A DNA stretch of 64,000 nt from Antedon mediterranea (lineage: Eukaryota; Echinodermata; Crinoidea; Comatulida; Antedonidae). Below are positions 48,832-63,658 of this stretch, one piece after another (the first letter of the stretch is position 1; the number at the start of each line of letters is the position of its first letter). Below the pieces are notes generated by a model. The model saw only the letters and a list, made by a program, of their open reading frames with translations. It had not been told where the DNA came from and made no database searches. Location of the stretch: the NCBI RefSeq assembly GCF_964355755.1, contig NC_092676.1, positions 12,694,288-12,758,287 on the forward strand. Direction: 5' to 3'. A program made the position numbers and the translations under genes.

Positions 48832-51800
48832 AAAACTTTTCACAAAAAAACATCAAAGTGCACAGAATAGCTTCAAATCGCATTTGGAGACGTTTTAAAC
48901 CATTTTGTGCATTTTGATAAAACTTTTCACATAAAAACAACAAAGTTTACAAAATAGCTTCAAATCGCATTTGGAGACGTTTTAGACCATTTTGTGCATT
49001 TCGATGAAACTTGGTTACACAAAAACATCAAAGTGCTTAAAATCACATTTGAAACCGTTTTAGAGCATTTTGAGCATTTCGATAAAACTTTTCACACAAA
49101 AACATCAAAGTGTACAAAATAGCTTCAAATCACATTTGAAACCGTTTTAGACCATATTGAGCATTTCGATAAAACTTTTCACACAAAAACATCAAAGTGT
49201 ACAAAATAGCTTCAAATCGCATTTGGAGACGTTTTAGACCATTTTGTGTATTTCGATGAAACTTGGTTACACAAAAACATCAAAGTGCTTAAAATCACAT
49301 TTGAAAGCGTTTTAGAGCATTTTTAGCATTTCGATAATACTTTTCACACAAAAACATCAAAGTGTACAAAATAGCTTCAAATCGCATTTGGAGACGTTTT
49401 AGACCATTTTGTGCATTTCGATGAAACTTGGTTACACAAAAACATCAAAGTGCTTAAAATCACATTTAAAACAGTTTTAGAGCATTTTGAGCATTTCGAT
49501 AAAACTTTTCACACAAAAACATCAAAGTGTACAAAATAGCTTCAAATCGCATTTAGAGACGTTTTAGACCATTTTGTGCATTTCGAAAAAATTTGTTAAC
49601 ATAAAAAGACCAAAGTGTTTAGAATATCTCCAAATCGCATTTGGAGACGTTTTAGACCATTTTGTGCATTTCAATGAAACTTGGTTACACAAAAACATCA
49701 AAGTGCTTAAAATCACATTTGAAACCGTTTTAGAGCATTTTTAGCATTTCGATAATACTTTTCACACAAAAACATCAAAGTGTACAAAATAGCTTCAAAT
49801 CGCATTTAGAGAGGTTTTAGACCATTTTGTGCATTTCGATAAAACTTTTCACACAAAAACATCAAAGTGTACAAAATAGCTTCAAATCGCATTTAGAGAC
49901 GTTTTAGACCATTTTGTGCATTTCGATAAAACTTTTCACACAAAAACATCAAATTGCACAAAATAGCTTAATACCGTGTTTGAAATCGTTTTAAACCATT
50001 TTGAGCATGTCGATAAAACTTTTCACAAAAAAACATCAAAGTGCACAGAATAGCTTCAAATCGCATTTGGAGACGTTTTAAACCATTTTGAGCATTTCGA
50101 TAAAACTTTTCACACAAAAACATCAAAGTGTACAAAATAGCTTCAAATCGCATTTAGAGAGGTTTTAGACCATTTTGTGCATTTCGATAAAACTTTTCAC
50201 ACAAAAACATCAAATTGCACAAAATAGCTTAATATCGTGTTTGAAAACGTTTTAAACCATTTTGAGCATGTCGATAAAACTTTTCACACAAAAATATCAA
50301 AGCGCACAGAATATCTTCAAATCGCATTTAGAGACGTTTTAGACCATTTTGTGCATTTCGAAAAAATTTGTTAACATAAAAAGACCAAAGTGTTTAGAAT
50401 ATCTCCAAATCGCATTTGGAGACGTTTTAGACCATTTTGTGCATTTCGATGAAACTTGATTACACAAAAACATCAAAGTGCTTAAAATCACATTTAAAAC
50501 CGTTTTAGAGCGTTTTGAGCATTTCGATAAACTTTTCACACAAAAACATCAAAGTGCACAAAATAGCTTCAAATCGCATTTAGAGATGTTTTAGACCATT
50601 TTGTGCATTTCGATAAAACTTTTCACACAAAAACATCAAATTGCACAAAAAAGCTTAATACCGTGTTTGAAATCGTTTTAAACCAATTTGAGCATGTCGA
50701 AAAAACTTTTCACACAAAAACATCAAAGTGCACAGAATATCTTCAAATCGCATTTAGAGACGTTTTAGACCATTTTGTGCATTTCGAAAAAATTTGTTAA
50801 CATAAAAAGACCAAAGTGTTTAGAATATCTCCAAATCGCATTTGGAGACGTTTTAGACCATTTTGTGCATTTCGATGAAACTTGGTTACACAAAAACATC
50901 AAAGTGCTTAAAATCACATTTGAAACCGTTTTAGAGCATTTTGAGCATTTCGATAAAACTTTTCACACAAAAACATCAAAGTGTACAAAATAGCTTCAAA
51001 TCGCATTTGGAGACGTTTTAGACCATTTTGTGCATTTCGATGAAACTTGGTTACACAAAAACATCAAAGTGCTTAAAATCACATTTGAAATCGTTTTAGA
51101 CCATTTTGAGCATTTCGATAAAACTTTTCACACAAAAAAATCAAAGTGCACAAAATAGCTTCAAATCGCATTTGGAGACGTTTTAGACTATTTTGTGCAT
51201 TTCGAAAAAATTTGTTAACATAAAAAGACCAAAGTGTTTAGAATATCTCCAAATCGCATTTGGAGACGTTTTAAATCATTTTGTGCATTTCGATGGAACT
51301 TGGTTACACAAAAACATCAAAGTGCTTAAAATCACATTTAAAACCGTTTTAGAGCATTTTGAGCATTTCGATAAAACTTTTCACACAAAAACATCAAATT
51401 GCACAAAATAGCTTAATATCGTGTTTGAAAACGTTTTAAACCATTTTGAGCATGTCGATAAAACTTTTCACATAAAAATATCAAAGTGCACAGAATAGCT
51501 TCAAATCGCATTTGGAGACGTTTTAGACCATTTTGAGCATTTCGATAAAACTTTTCACACAAAAACATCAAAGTGTACAAAATAGCTTCAAATCGCATTT
51601 AGAGAGGTTTTAGACCATTTTGTGCATTTCGATAAAACTTTTCACACAAAAACATCAAATTGCACAAAATAGCTTAATATCGTGTTTGAAAACGTTTTAA
51701 ACCATTTTGAGCATGTCGATAAAACTTTTCACACAAAAATATCAAAGCGCACAGAATATCTTCAAATCGCATTTAGAGACGTTTTAGACCATTTTGTGCA

Positions 51801-54800
51801 TTTCGAAAAAATTTGTTAACATAAAAAGACCAAAGTGTTTAGAATATCTCCAAATCGCATTTGGAGACGTTTTAGACCATTTTGTGCATTTCGATGAAAC
51901 TTGATTACACAAAAACATCAAAGTGCTTAAAATCACATTTAAAACCGTTTTAGAGCGTTTTGAGCATTTCGATAAACTTTTCACACAAAAACATCAAAGT
52001 GCACAAAATAGCTTCAAATCGCATTTAGAGATGTTTTAGACCATTTTGTGCATTTCGATAAAACTTTTCACACAAAAACATCAAATTGCACAAAAAAGCT
52101 TAATACCGTGTTTGAAATCGTTTTAAACCAATTTGAGCATGTCGAAAAAACTTTTCACACAAAAACATCAAAGTGCACAGAATATCTTCAAATCGCATTT
52201 AGAGACGTTTTAGACCATTTTGTGCATTTCGAAAAAATTTGTTAACATAAAAAGACCAAAGTGTTTAGAATATCTCCAAATCGCATTTGGAGACGTTTTA
52301 GACCATTTTGTGCATTTCGATGAAACTTGGTTACACAAAAACATCAAAGTGCTTAAAATCACATTTGAAACCGTTTTAGAGCATTTTGAGCATTTCGATA
52401 AAACTTTTCACACAAAAACATCAAAGTGTACAAAATAGCTTCAAATCACATTTGAAACCGTTTTAGACCATTTTGAGCATTTCGATAAAACTTTTCACAC
52501 AAAAACATCAAAGTGTACAAAATAGCTTCAAATCGCATTTGGAGACGTTTTAGACCATTTTGTGCATTTCGATAAAACTTGGTTACACAAAAACATCAAA
52601 GTGCTTAAAATCACATTTGAAACCGTTTTAGAGCATTTTTAGCATTTCGATAATACTTTTCACACAAAAACATCAAAGTGTACAAAATAGCTTCAAATCG
52701 CATTTGGAGACGTTTTAGACCATTTTGTGCATTTCGATGAAACTTGGTTACACAAAAACATCAAAGTGCTTAAAATCACATTTGAAATCGTTTTAGACCA
52801 TTTTGAGCATTTCGATAAAACTTTTCACACAAAAAAATCAAAGTGCACAAAATAGCTTCAAATCGCATTTGGAGACGTTTTAGACTATTTTGTGCATTTC
52901 GAAAAAATTTGTTAACATAAAAAGACCAAAGTGTTTAGAATATCTCCAAATCGCATTTGGAGACGTTTTAAATCATTTTGTGCATTTCGATGGAACTTGG
53001 TTACACAAAAACATCAAAGTGCTTAAAATCACATTTAAAACCGTTTTAGAGCATTTTGAGCATTTCGATAAAACTTTTCACACAAAAACATCAAATTGCA
53101 CAAAATAGCTTAATATCGTGTTTGAAAACGTTTTAAACCATTTTGAGCATGTCGATAAAACTTTTCACAAAAAAATATCAAAGTGCACAGAATAGCTTCA
53201 AATCGCATTTGGAGACGTTTTAGACCATTTTGTGCATTTTGGTAAAACTTTTCACACAAAAACATCAAATTGCACAAAATAGCTTAATATCGTGTTTGAA
53301 AACGTTTTAAACCATTTTGAGCATGTCGATAAAACTTTTCACTCAAAAATATCAAAGTGCACAGAATATCTTCAAATCGCATTTAGAGACGTTTTAGACC
53401 ATTTTGTGCATTTTGAAAAAATTTGTTAACATAAAAAGACCAAAGTGTTTAGAATATCTCCAAATCGCATTTGGAGACGTTTTAGACCATTTTGTGTTTT
53501 TCGAAAAAACTTTTCACACAAAAACATCAAAGTGTACAAAATTGCTTCAAATCGCATTTGGAGACGTTTTAGACCATTTTGTGCATTTTGGTAAAACTTT
53601 TCACACAAAAACATCAAAATTCACAAAATAGCTTAATATCGTGTTTGAAAACGTTTTAAACCATTTTGAGCATGTCGATAAAACTTTTCACTCAAAAATA
53701 TCAAAGTGCACAGAATATCTTCAAATCGCATTTAGAGACGTTTTAGACCATTTTGTGCATTTCGAAAAAAATTGTTAACATAAAAAGACCAAAGTGTTTA
53801 GAATATCTCCAAATCGCATTTGGAGACGTTTTAGACCATTTTGCGCATTTCGATGAAACTTGGTTACACAAAAACATCAAAGTGCTTAAAATCACATTTA
53901 AAACCGTTTTAGAGCGTTTTGAGCATTTCGATAAACTTTTCAAACAAAAACATCAAAGTGTACAAAATAGCTTCAAATCGTATTTGGAGACGTTTTAGAC
54001 CATTTTGTGCGTTTCGATGAATCTTGGTTACACAAAAACATCAAAGTGCTTAAAATCACATTTAAAACCGTTTTAGTGCATTTTGAGCATTTCGATAAAA
54101 CTTTTCACACAAAAACATCAAAGTGCACAAAATAGCTTCAAATCGCATTTAGAGATGTTTTAGACCATTTTGTGCGTTTCGATAAAACTTTTCACACAAA
54201 AACATCAAATTGCACAAAATAGCTTAATATCGTGTTTGAAAACGTTTTAGACCATTTTGAGCATGTCGATAAAACTTTTCACACAAAAACATAAAAGTGC
54301 ACAAAATAGCTTCAAATCGCATTTAGAGATGTTTTAGACCATTTTGTGCGTTTCGATAAAACTTTTCACACAAAAACATCAAATTGCACAAAATAGCTTA
54401 ATATCGTGTTTGAAAACGTTTTAGACCATTTTGAGCATGTCGATAAAACTTTTCACACAAAAACATAAAAGTGCACAGAATAGCTTCAAATCGCATTTGG
54501 AGACGTTTTAGACCATTTTGTGCATTTCGAAAAAACTTTTTAACATAAAAACACCAAAGTGCTTAGAATAGCTTCAAATCGCATTTGGAGACGTTTTAGA
54601 CCATTTTGTGCATTTCGATGAAACTTGGTTACACAAAAACATCAAAGTGCTTAAAATCACATTTGAAACCGTTATAGAGCATTTTTAGCATTTCGATAAA
54701 ACTTTTCACACAAAAACATCAAAGTGTACAAAATAGCTTCAAATCACATTTGAAACCGTTTTAGACCATTTTGAGCATTTCGATAAAACTTTTCACACAA

Positions 54801-57306
54801 AAACATCAAAGTGTACAGAATAGCTTCAAATCGCATTTGGAGACGTTTTAGACCATTTTGTGCATTTCGATGAAACTTGGTTACACAAAAAAATCAAAGT
54901 GCTTAAAATCACATTTGAAACCGTTTTAGAGCATTTTTAACATTTCGATAATACTTTTCACACAAAAACATCAAAGTGTACAAAATAGCTTCAAATCACA
55001 TTTGAAACCGTTTTAGACCATATTGAGCATTTCGATAAAACTTTTCACACAAAAACATCAAAGTGTACAAAATAGCTTCAAATCGCATTTGGAGACGTTT
55101 TAGACCATTTTGTGCATTTCGATGAAACTTGGTTACACAAAAACATCAAAGTGCTTAAAATCACATTTGAAAGCGTTTTAGAGCATTTTTAGCATTTCGA
55201 TAATACTTTTCACACAAAAACATCAAAGTGCACAAAATAGCTTCAAATCGCATTTAGAGATGTTTTAGACCATTTTGTGCATTTCGATAAAACTTTTCAC
55301 ACAAAAACATCAAATTGCACAAAATAGCTTAATACCGTGTTTGAAATCATTTTAAACCATTTTGAGCATGTCGATAAAACTTTTCACACAAAAACATCAA
55401 AGTTTTTAGAATATCTCCAAATCGCATTTGGAGACGTTTTAGACCATTTTGTGCATTTCGATGAAACTTGGTTACACAAAAACATCAAAGTGCTTAAAAT
55501 CACATTTGAAACCGTTTTAGAGCATTTTGAGCATTTCGATAAAACTTTTCAAACAAAAACATCAAAGTGTACAAAATAGCTTCAAATCACATTTGAAACC
55601 GTTTTAGACCATTTTGAGCATTTCGATAAAACTTTTCACACAAAAACATCAAAGTGTACAAAATAGCTTCAAATCGCATTTGGAGACGTTTTAGACCATT
55701 TTGTGCATTTCGATGAAACTTGGTTACACAAAAACATCAAAGTGCTTAAAATCACATTTGAAACCGTTTTAGACCATTTTTAGCATTTCGATAATACTTT
55801 TCACACAAAACATCAAAGTGTACAAAATAGCTTCAAATCGCATTTGGAGACGTTTTAGACCATTTTGTGCATTTCGATGAAACTTGGTTACACAAAAACA
55901 TCAAAGTGCTTAAAATCACATTTGAAACCGTTTTAGACCATTTTGAGCATTTCGATAAAACTTTTCACACAAAAAAATCAAAGTGCACAAAATAGCTTCA
56001 AATCGCATTTGGGGACGTTTTAGACTATTTTGTGCATTTCGAAAAAAATTGTTAACATAAAAAGACCAAAGTGTTTAGAATATCTCCAAATCGCATTTGG
56101 AGACGTTTTAAACCATTTTGTGCATTTCGATGGAACTTGGTTACACAAAAACATCAAAGTGCTTAAAATCACATTTAAAACCGTTTTAGAGCATTTTTAG
56201 CATTTCGATAAAACTTTTCACACAAAAACATCAAAGTGTACAAAATAGCTTCAAATCGCATTTAGAGAGGTTTTAGACAATTTTGTGCATTTCGATAAAA
56301 CTTTTCACACAAAAACATCAAAGTGTACAAAATAGCTTCAAATTGCATTTAGAGACGTTTTAGACCATTTTGTGAATTTCGATAAAACTTTTCACACAAA
56401 AACATCAAATTGCACAAAATCGTTTTAAACCATTTTAAATCGTTTTAAACCATTTTGAGCATGTCGATAAAACTTTTCACAAAAAACATCAAAGTGCACA
56501 GAATAGCTTCAAATTGCATTTGGAGACGTTTTAGAGCATTTTGTGCATTTCGATAAAATGTGTTAACATAAAAAGACCAAAGTGTTTAGAATATCTTCAA
56601 ATCACATTTGGAGACGTTTTAGACCATTTTTTGCATTTCGATGAAACTTGGTTACACAAAAACATCAAAGTGCTTAAAATCACATTTGAAACCGTTTTAG
56701 AGCATTTTGAGCATTTCGATAAAACTTTTCACACAAAAACATCAAAGTGTACAAAATAGCTTCAAATCGCATTTAGAGACGTTTTAGACCATTTTTTGCA
56801 TTTCGATGAAACTTGGTTACACAAAAACATCAAAGTGCTTAAAATCACATTTAAAACCGTTTTAGAGCATTTTTAGCATTTCGATAAAACTTTTCACACA
56901 AAAACATCAAAGTGTACAAAATAGCTTCAAATCGCATTTAGAGAGGTTTTAGACAATTTTGTGCATTTCGATAAAACTTTTCACACAAAAACATCAAAGT
57001 GTACAAAATAGCTTCAAATTGCATTTAGAGACGTTTTAGACCATTTGGTGCATTTCGATAAAACTTTTCACACAAAAACATCAAATTGCACAAAATCGTT
57101 TTAAACCATTTTAAATCGTTTTAAACCATTTTGAGCATTTCGATAAAACTTTTCACAAAAAACATCAAAGTGCACAGAATAGCTTCAAATTGCATTTGGA
57201 GACGTTTTAGAGCATTTTGTGCATTTCGATAAAATGTGTTAACAGAAAAAGACCAAAGTGTTTAGAATATCTTCAAATCACATTTGGAGACGTTTTAGAC
57301 CATTTT
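48832..57306. repeat. Second copy of the 22.6-30.9 kb block
   Basis: No gene. Colinear with 22,601-30,910 at offset 26,231, and very similar by eye. Private differences include GTTTAC for GTGTAC near 48,954, GATAAAACTTGG for GATGAAACTTGG near 52,571, CACAAAAAAATATC for CACATAAAAATATC near 53,167, CACAAAAAAATC for CACAAAAACATC near 54,885, and GTGAATTTCG near 56,374. It enters HOR-676 at 56,582. Confidence 0.85.
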
Positions 57307-59321
57307 TTGCATTTCGATGAAACTTGGTTACACAAAAACATCAAAGTGCTTAAAATCACATTTGAAACCGTTTTAGAGCATTTTGAGCATTTCGATAAAA
57401 CTTTTCACACAAAAACATCAAAGTGTACAAAATAGCTTCAAATCGCATTTAGAGACGTTTTAGACCATTTTGTGCATTTCGAAAAAATTTGTTAACATAA
57501 AAAGACCAAAGTGTTTAGAATATCTCCAAATCGCATTTGGAGACGTTTTAGACCATTTTGTGCATTTCGATGAAACTTGGTTACACAAAAACATCAAAGT
57601 GCTTAAAATCACATTTGAAACCGTTTTAGAGCATTTTTAGCATTTCGATAATACTTTTCACACAAAAACATCAAAGTGTACAAAATAGCTTCAAATCGCA
57701 TTTGGAGACGTTTTAGACCATTTTGTGCATTTCGATGAAACTTGGTTACACAAAAACATCAAAGTGCTTAAAATCACATTTGAAACCGTTTTAGACCATT
57801 TTGAGCATTTCGATAAAACTTTTCACACAAAAAAATCAAAGTGCACAAATAGCTTCAAATCGCATTTGGAGACGTTTTAGACTATTTTGTGCATTTTGAA
57901 AAAATTTGTTAACATAAAAAGACCAAAGTGTTTAGAATATCTCCAAATCGCATTTGGAGACGTTTTAAACCATTTTGTGCATTTCGATGGAACTTGGTTA
58001 CACAAAAACATCAAAGTGCTTAAAATCACATTTAAAACCGTTTTAGAGCATTTTGAGCATTTCGATAAAACTTTTCACACAAAAACATCAAAGTGTACAA
58101 AATAGCTTCAAATCGCATTTAGAGACGTTTTAGACCATTTTGTGCATTTCGATAAAACTTTTCACACAAAAACATCAAATTGCACAAATAGCTTAATACC
58201 GTGTTTGAAATCGTTTTAAACCATTTTGAGCATGTCGATAAAACTTTTCACAAAAAAACATCAAAGTGCACAGAATAGCTTCAAATCGCATTTGGAGACG
58301 TTTTAAACCATTTTGTGCATTTCGATAAAACTTTTCACATAAAAACAACAAAGTGTACAAAATAGCTTCAAATCGCATTTGGAGACGTTTTAGACCATTT
58401 TGTGCATTTCGATGAAACTCATCAAAGTGCTTAAAATCACATTTGAAATCGTTTTAGAGCATTTTGAGCATTTCGATAAAACTTTTCACACAAAAACATC
58501 AAAGTGTACAAAATAGCTTCAAATCACATTTGAAACCGTTTTAGACCATATTGAGCATTTCGATAAAACTTTTCACACAAAAACATCAAAGTGTACAAAA
58601 TAGCTTCAAATCGCATTTGGAGACGTTTTAGACCATTTTGTGTATTTCGATGAAACTTGGTTTCACAAAAACATCAAAGTGCTTAAAATCACATTTGAAA
58701 GCGTTTTAGAGCATTTTTAGCATTTCGATAATACTTTTCACACAAAAACATCAAAGTGTACAAAATAGCTTCAAATCGCATTTGGAGACGTTTTAGACCA
58801 TTTTGTGCATTTCGATGAAACTTGGTTACACAAAAACATCAAAGTGCTTAAAATCACATTTAAAACAGTTTTAGAGCATTTTGAGCATTTCGATAAAACT
58901 TTTCACACAAAAACATCAAAGTGTACAAAATAGCTTCAAATCGCATTTAAAGAGGTTTTAGACCATTTTGTGCATTTCGATAAAACTTTTCACACAAAAA
59001 CATCAAAGTGTACAAAATAGCTTCAAATCGCATTTAGAGACGTTTTAGACCATCTTGTGCATTTCGATAAAACTTTTCACACAAAAACATCAAATTGCAC
59101 AAAATAGCTTAATATCGTGTTTGAAAACGTTTTAAACCATTTTGAGCATGTCGATAAAACTTTTCACACAAAAATATCAAAGTGCACAGAATATCTTCAA
59201 ATCGCATTTAGAGACGTTTTAGACCATTTTGTGCATTTCGAAAAAATTTGTTAACATAAAAAGACCAAAGTGTTTAGAATATCTCCAAATCGCATTTGGA
59301 GACGTTTTAGACCATTTTGTG
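57307..59321. repeat. Second copy of the 33.9-35.9 kb block
   Basis: No gene. Follows the remaining HOR-676 monomers and carries the 14-bp deletion junction, the AACAACAAAG change (near 58,345) and the GCACAAATAGC one-base loss (near 58,187, also at 22,548 and 34,802). Private changes include a one-base loss in GTGCACAAATAGC near 57,842 and GAAATCGTTTTAGAGC near 58,445. Confidence 0.8.
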
Positions 59322-61795
59322 TTTTTCGAAAAAACTTTTCACACAAAAACATCAAAGTGTACAAAATTGCTTCAAATCGCATTTGGAGACGTTTTAGACC
59401 ATTTTGTGATTTTCGAAAAACTTTTCACACAAAAACATCAAAGTGTAGAAAATTGCTTCAAATCGCATTTAGAGACGTTTTAGACCATTTTGTGCATTTC
59501 GAAAAAATTTGTTAACATAAAAAGACCAAAGTGTTTAGAATATTTCCAAATCGCATTTGGACACGTTTTAGACCATTTTGTGCATTTCGATGAAACTTGG
59601 TTACACAAAAACATCAAAGTGCTTAAAATCACATTTAAAACCGTTTTAGAGCGTTTTGAGCATTTCGATAAACTTTTCACACAAAAACATCAAAGTGCAC
59701 AAAATAGCATTTAGAGATGTTTTAGACCATTTTGTGCATTTCGATAAAACTTTTCACACAAAAACATCAAATTGCACAAAAAAGCTTAATACCGTGTTTG
59801 AAATCGTTTTAAACCAATTTGAGCATGTCGATAAAACTTTTCACACAAAAACATCAAAGTGCACAGAATATCTTCAAATCGCATTTAGAGACGTTTTAGA
59901 CCATTTTGTGCATTTCGAAAAAATTTGTTAACATAAAAAGACCAAAGTGTTTAGAATATCTCCAAATCGCATTTGGAGACGTTTTAAACCATTTTGTGCA
60001 TTTCGATGGAACTTGGTTACACAAAAACATCAAAGTGCTTAAAATCACATTTGAAAGCGTTTTAGAGCATTTTTAGCATTTCGATAATACTTTTCACACA
60101 AAAACATCAAAGTGTACAGAATAGCTTCAAATCGCATTTGGAGACGTTTTAGACCATTTTGTGCATTTCGATGAAACTTGGTTACACAAAAACATCAAAG
60201 TGCTTAAAATCACATTTGAAACCGTTTTAGAGCATTTTTAACATTTCGATAATACTTTTCACACAAAAACATCAAAGTGTACAAAATAGCTTCAAATCGC
60301 ATTTGGAGACGTTTTAGACCATTTTGTGCATTTCGATGAAACTTGGTTACACAAAAACATCAAAGTGCTTAAAATCACATTTGAAAGCGTTTTAGAGCAT
60401 TTTTAGCATTTCGATAATACTTTTCACACAAAAACATCAAAGTGCACAAAATAGCTTCAAATCGCATTTAGAGATGTTTTAGACCATTTTGTGCATTTCG
60501 ATAAAACTTTTCACACAAAAACATCAAATTGCACAAAATAGCTTAATACCGTGTTTGAAATCATTTTAAACCATTTTGAGCATGTCGATAAAACTTTTCA
60601 CACAAAAACATCAAAGTTTTTAGAATATCTCCAAATCGCATTTGGAGACGTTTTAGACCATTTTGTGCATTTCGATGAAACTTGGTTACACAAAAACATC
60701 AAAGTGCTTAAAATCACATTTGAAACCGTTTTAGAGCATTTTGAGCATTTCGATAAAACTTTTCAAACAAAAACATCAAAGTGTACAAAATAGCTTCAAA
60801 TCACATTTGAAACCGTTTTAGACCATTTTGAGCATTTCGATAAAACTTTTCACACAAAAACATCAAAGTGTACAAAATAGCTTCAAATCGCATTTGGAGA
60901 CGTTTTAGACCATTTTGTGCATTTCGATGAAACTTGGTTACACAAAGACATCAAAGTGCTTAAAATCACATTTGAAACCGTTTTAGAGCATTTTTAGCAT
61001 TTCGATAATACTTTTCACACAAAACATCAAAGTGTACAAAATAGCTTCAAATCGCATTTGGAGACGTTTTAGACCATTTTGTGCATTTCGATGAAACTTG
61101 GTTACACAAAAACATCAAAGTGCTTAAAATCACATTTGAAACCGTTTTAGACCATTTTGAGCATTTCGATAAAACTTTTCACACAAAAAAATCAAAGTGC
61201 ACAAAATAGCTTCAAATCGCATTTGGGGACGTTTTAGACTATTTTGTGCATTTCGAAAAAAATTGTTAACATAAAAAGACCAAAGTGTTTAGAATATCTC
61301 CAAATCACATTTGGAGACGTTTTAAACCATTTTGTGCATTTCGATGGAACTTGGTTACACAAAAACATCAAAGTGCTTAAAATCACATTTAAAACCGTTT
61401 TAGAGCATTTTTAGCATTTCGATAAAACTTTTCACACAAAAACATCAAAGTGTACAAAATAGCTTCAAATCGCATTTAGAGAGGTTTTAGACAATTTTGT
61501 GCATTTCGATAAAACTTTTCACACAAAAACATCAAAGTGTACAAAATAGCTTCAAATTGCATTTAGAGACGTTTTAGACCATTTTGTGCATTTCGATAAA
61601 ACTTTTCACACAAAAACATCAAATTGCACAAAATCGTTTTAAACCATTTTAAATCGTTTTAAACCATTTTGAGCATGTCGATAAAACTTTTTACAAAAAA
61701 CATCAAAGTGCACAGAATAGCTTCAAATTGCATTTGGAGACGTTTTACAGCATTTTGTGCATTTCGATAAAATGTGTTAACATAAAAAGACCAAA
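59322..61795. repeat. Second copy of the 19.65-22.1 kb block
   Basis: No gene. Continues the offset of 39,672 from the preceding stretch (58.5-59.3 kb matches both 18.9-19.6 kb and 35.1-35.9 kb). Includes the K/L group, the 77-bp deletion monomer at 59,695 and the 1,204-bp segment 60,551-61,755. Private changes include GGACACG near 59,560, CAAAGACATC near 60,946 and ACTTTTTAC near 61,687. Confidence 0.8.
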
Positions 61796-63658
61796 GTGTT
61801 TAGAATATCTTCAAATCACATTTGGAGACGTTTTAGACCATTTTTTGCATTTCGATGAAACTTGGTTACACAAAAACATCAAAGTGCTTAAAATCACATT
61901 TGAAACCGTTTTAGAGCATTTTGAGCATTTCGATAAAACTTTTCACACAAAAACATCAAAGTGTACAAAATAGCTTCAAATCGCATTTAGAGACGTTTTA
62001 GACCATTTTTTGCCTTTCGATGAAACTTGGTTACACAAAAACATCAAAGTGCTTAAAATCACATTTAAAACCGTTTTAGAGCATTTTTAGCATTTCGATA
62101 AAAGTTTTCACACAAAAACATCAAAGTGTACAAAATAGCTTCAAATCGCATTTAGAGAGGTTTTAGACAATTTTGTGCATTTCGATAAAACTTTTCACAC
62201 AAAAACATCAAAGTGTACAAAATAGCTTCAAATTGCATTTAGAGACGTTTTAGACCATTTTGTGCATTTCGATAAAACTTTTCACACAAAAACATCAAAT
62301 TGCACAAAATCGTTTTAAACCATTTTAAATCGTTTTAAACCATTTTGAGCATTTCGATAAAACTTTTCACAAAAAACATCAAAGTGCACAGAATAGCTTC
62401 AAATTGCATTTGGAGACGTTTTAGAGCATTTTGTGCATTTCGATAAAATGTGTTAACATAAAAAGACCAAAGTGTTTAGAATATCTCCAAATCACATTTG
62501 GAGACGTTTTAAACCATTTTGTGCATTTCGATGGAACTTGGTTACACAAAAACATCAAAGTGCTTAAAATCACATTTAAAACCGTTTTAGAGCATTTTTA
62601 GCATTTCGATAAAACTTTTCACACAAAAACATCAAAGTGTACAAAATAGCTTCAAATCGCATTTAGAGAGGTTTTAGACAATTTTGTGCATTTCGATAAA
62701 ACTTTTCACACAAAAACATCAAAGTGTACAAAATAGCTTCAAATTGCATTTAGAGACGTTTTAGACCATTTTGTGCATTTCGATAAAACTTTTCACACAA
62801 AAACATCAAATTGCACAAAATCGTTTTAAACCATTTTAAATCGTTTTAAACCATTTTGAGCATGTCGATAAAACTTTTTACAAAAAACATCAAAGTGCAC
62901 AGAATAGCTTCAAATTGCATTTGGAGACGTTTTACAGCATTTTGTGCATTTCGATAAAATGTGTTAACATAAAAAGACCAAAGTGTTTAGAATATCTTCA
63001 AATCACATTTGGAGACGTTTTAGACCATTTTTTGCATTTCGATGAAACTTGGTTACACAAAAACATCAAAGTGCTTAAAATCACATTTGAAACCGTTTTA
63101 GAGCATTTTGAGCATTTCGATAAAACTTTTCACACAAAAACATCAAAGTGTACAAAATAGCTTCAAATCGCATTTAGAGACGTTTTAGACCATTTTTTGC
63201 ATTTCGATGAAACTTGGTTACACAAAAACATCAAAGTGCTTAAAATCACATTTAAAACCGTTTTAGAGCATTTTTAGCATTTCGATAAAAGTTTTCACAC
63301 AAAAACATCAAAGTGTACAAAATAGCTTCAAATCGCATTTAGAGAGGTTTTAGACAATTTTGTGCATTTCGATAAAACTTTTCACACAAAAACATCAAAG
63401 TGTACAAAATAGCTTCAAATTGCATTTAGAGACGTTTTAGACCATTTTGTGCATTTCGATAAAACTTTTCACACAAAAACATCAAATTGCACAAAATCGT
63501 TTTAAACCATTTTAAATCGTTTTAAACCATTTTGAGCATTTCGATAAAACTTTTCACAAAAAACATCAAAGTGCACAGAATAGCTTCAAATTGCATTTGG
63601 AGACGTTTTAGAGCATTTTGTGCATTTCGATAAAATGTGTTAACATAAAAAGACCAAA
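61796..63658. repeat. HOR-676 family run: 676, 511, 676 bp
   Basis: Units start at 61,796, 62,472 and 62,983. The middle 511-bp unit begins with a D-like monomer (TCTCC dyad, CAC spacer, GATGGAAC) instead of J, so it was formed by joining an upstream E-D-C entry to the HOR interior. Units 1 and 3 share AAAAGTTTTCAC near 62,101 and 63,288 and follow copies of ACTTTTTAC and TTTTACAGC (near 61,746 and 62,933), so a 1,187-bp (676+511) segment was duplicated as one piece. Confidence 0.87.
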
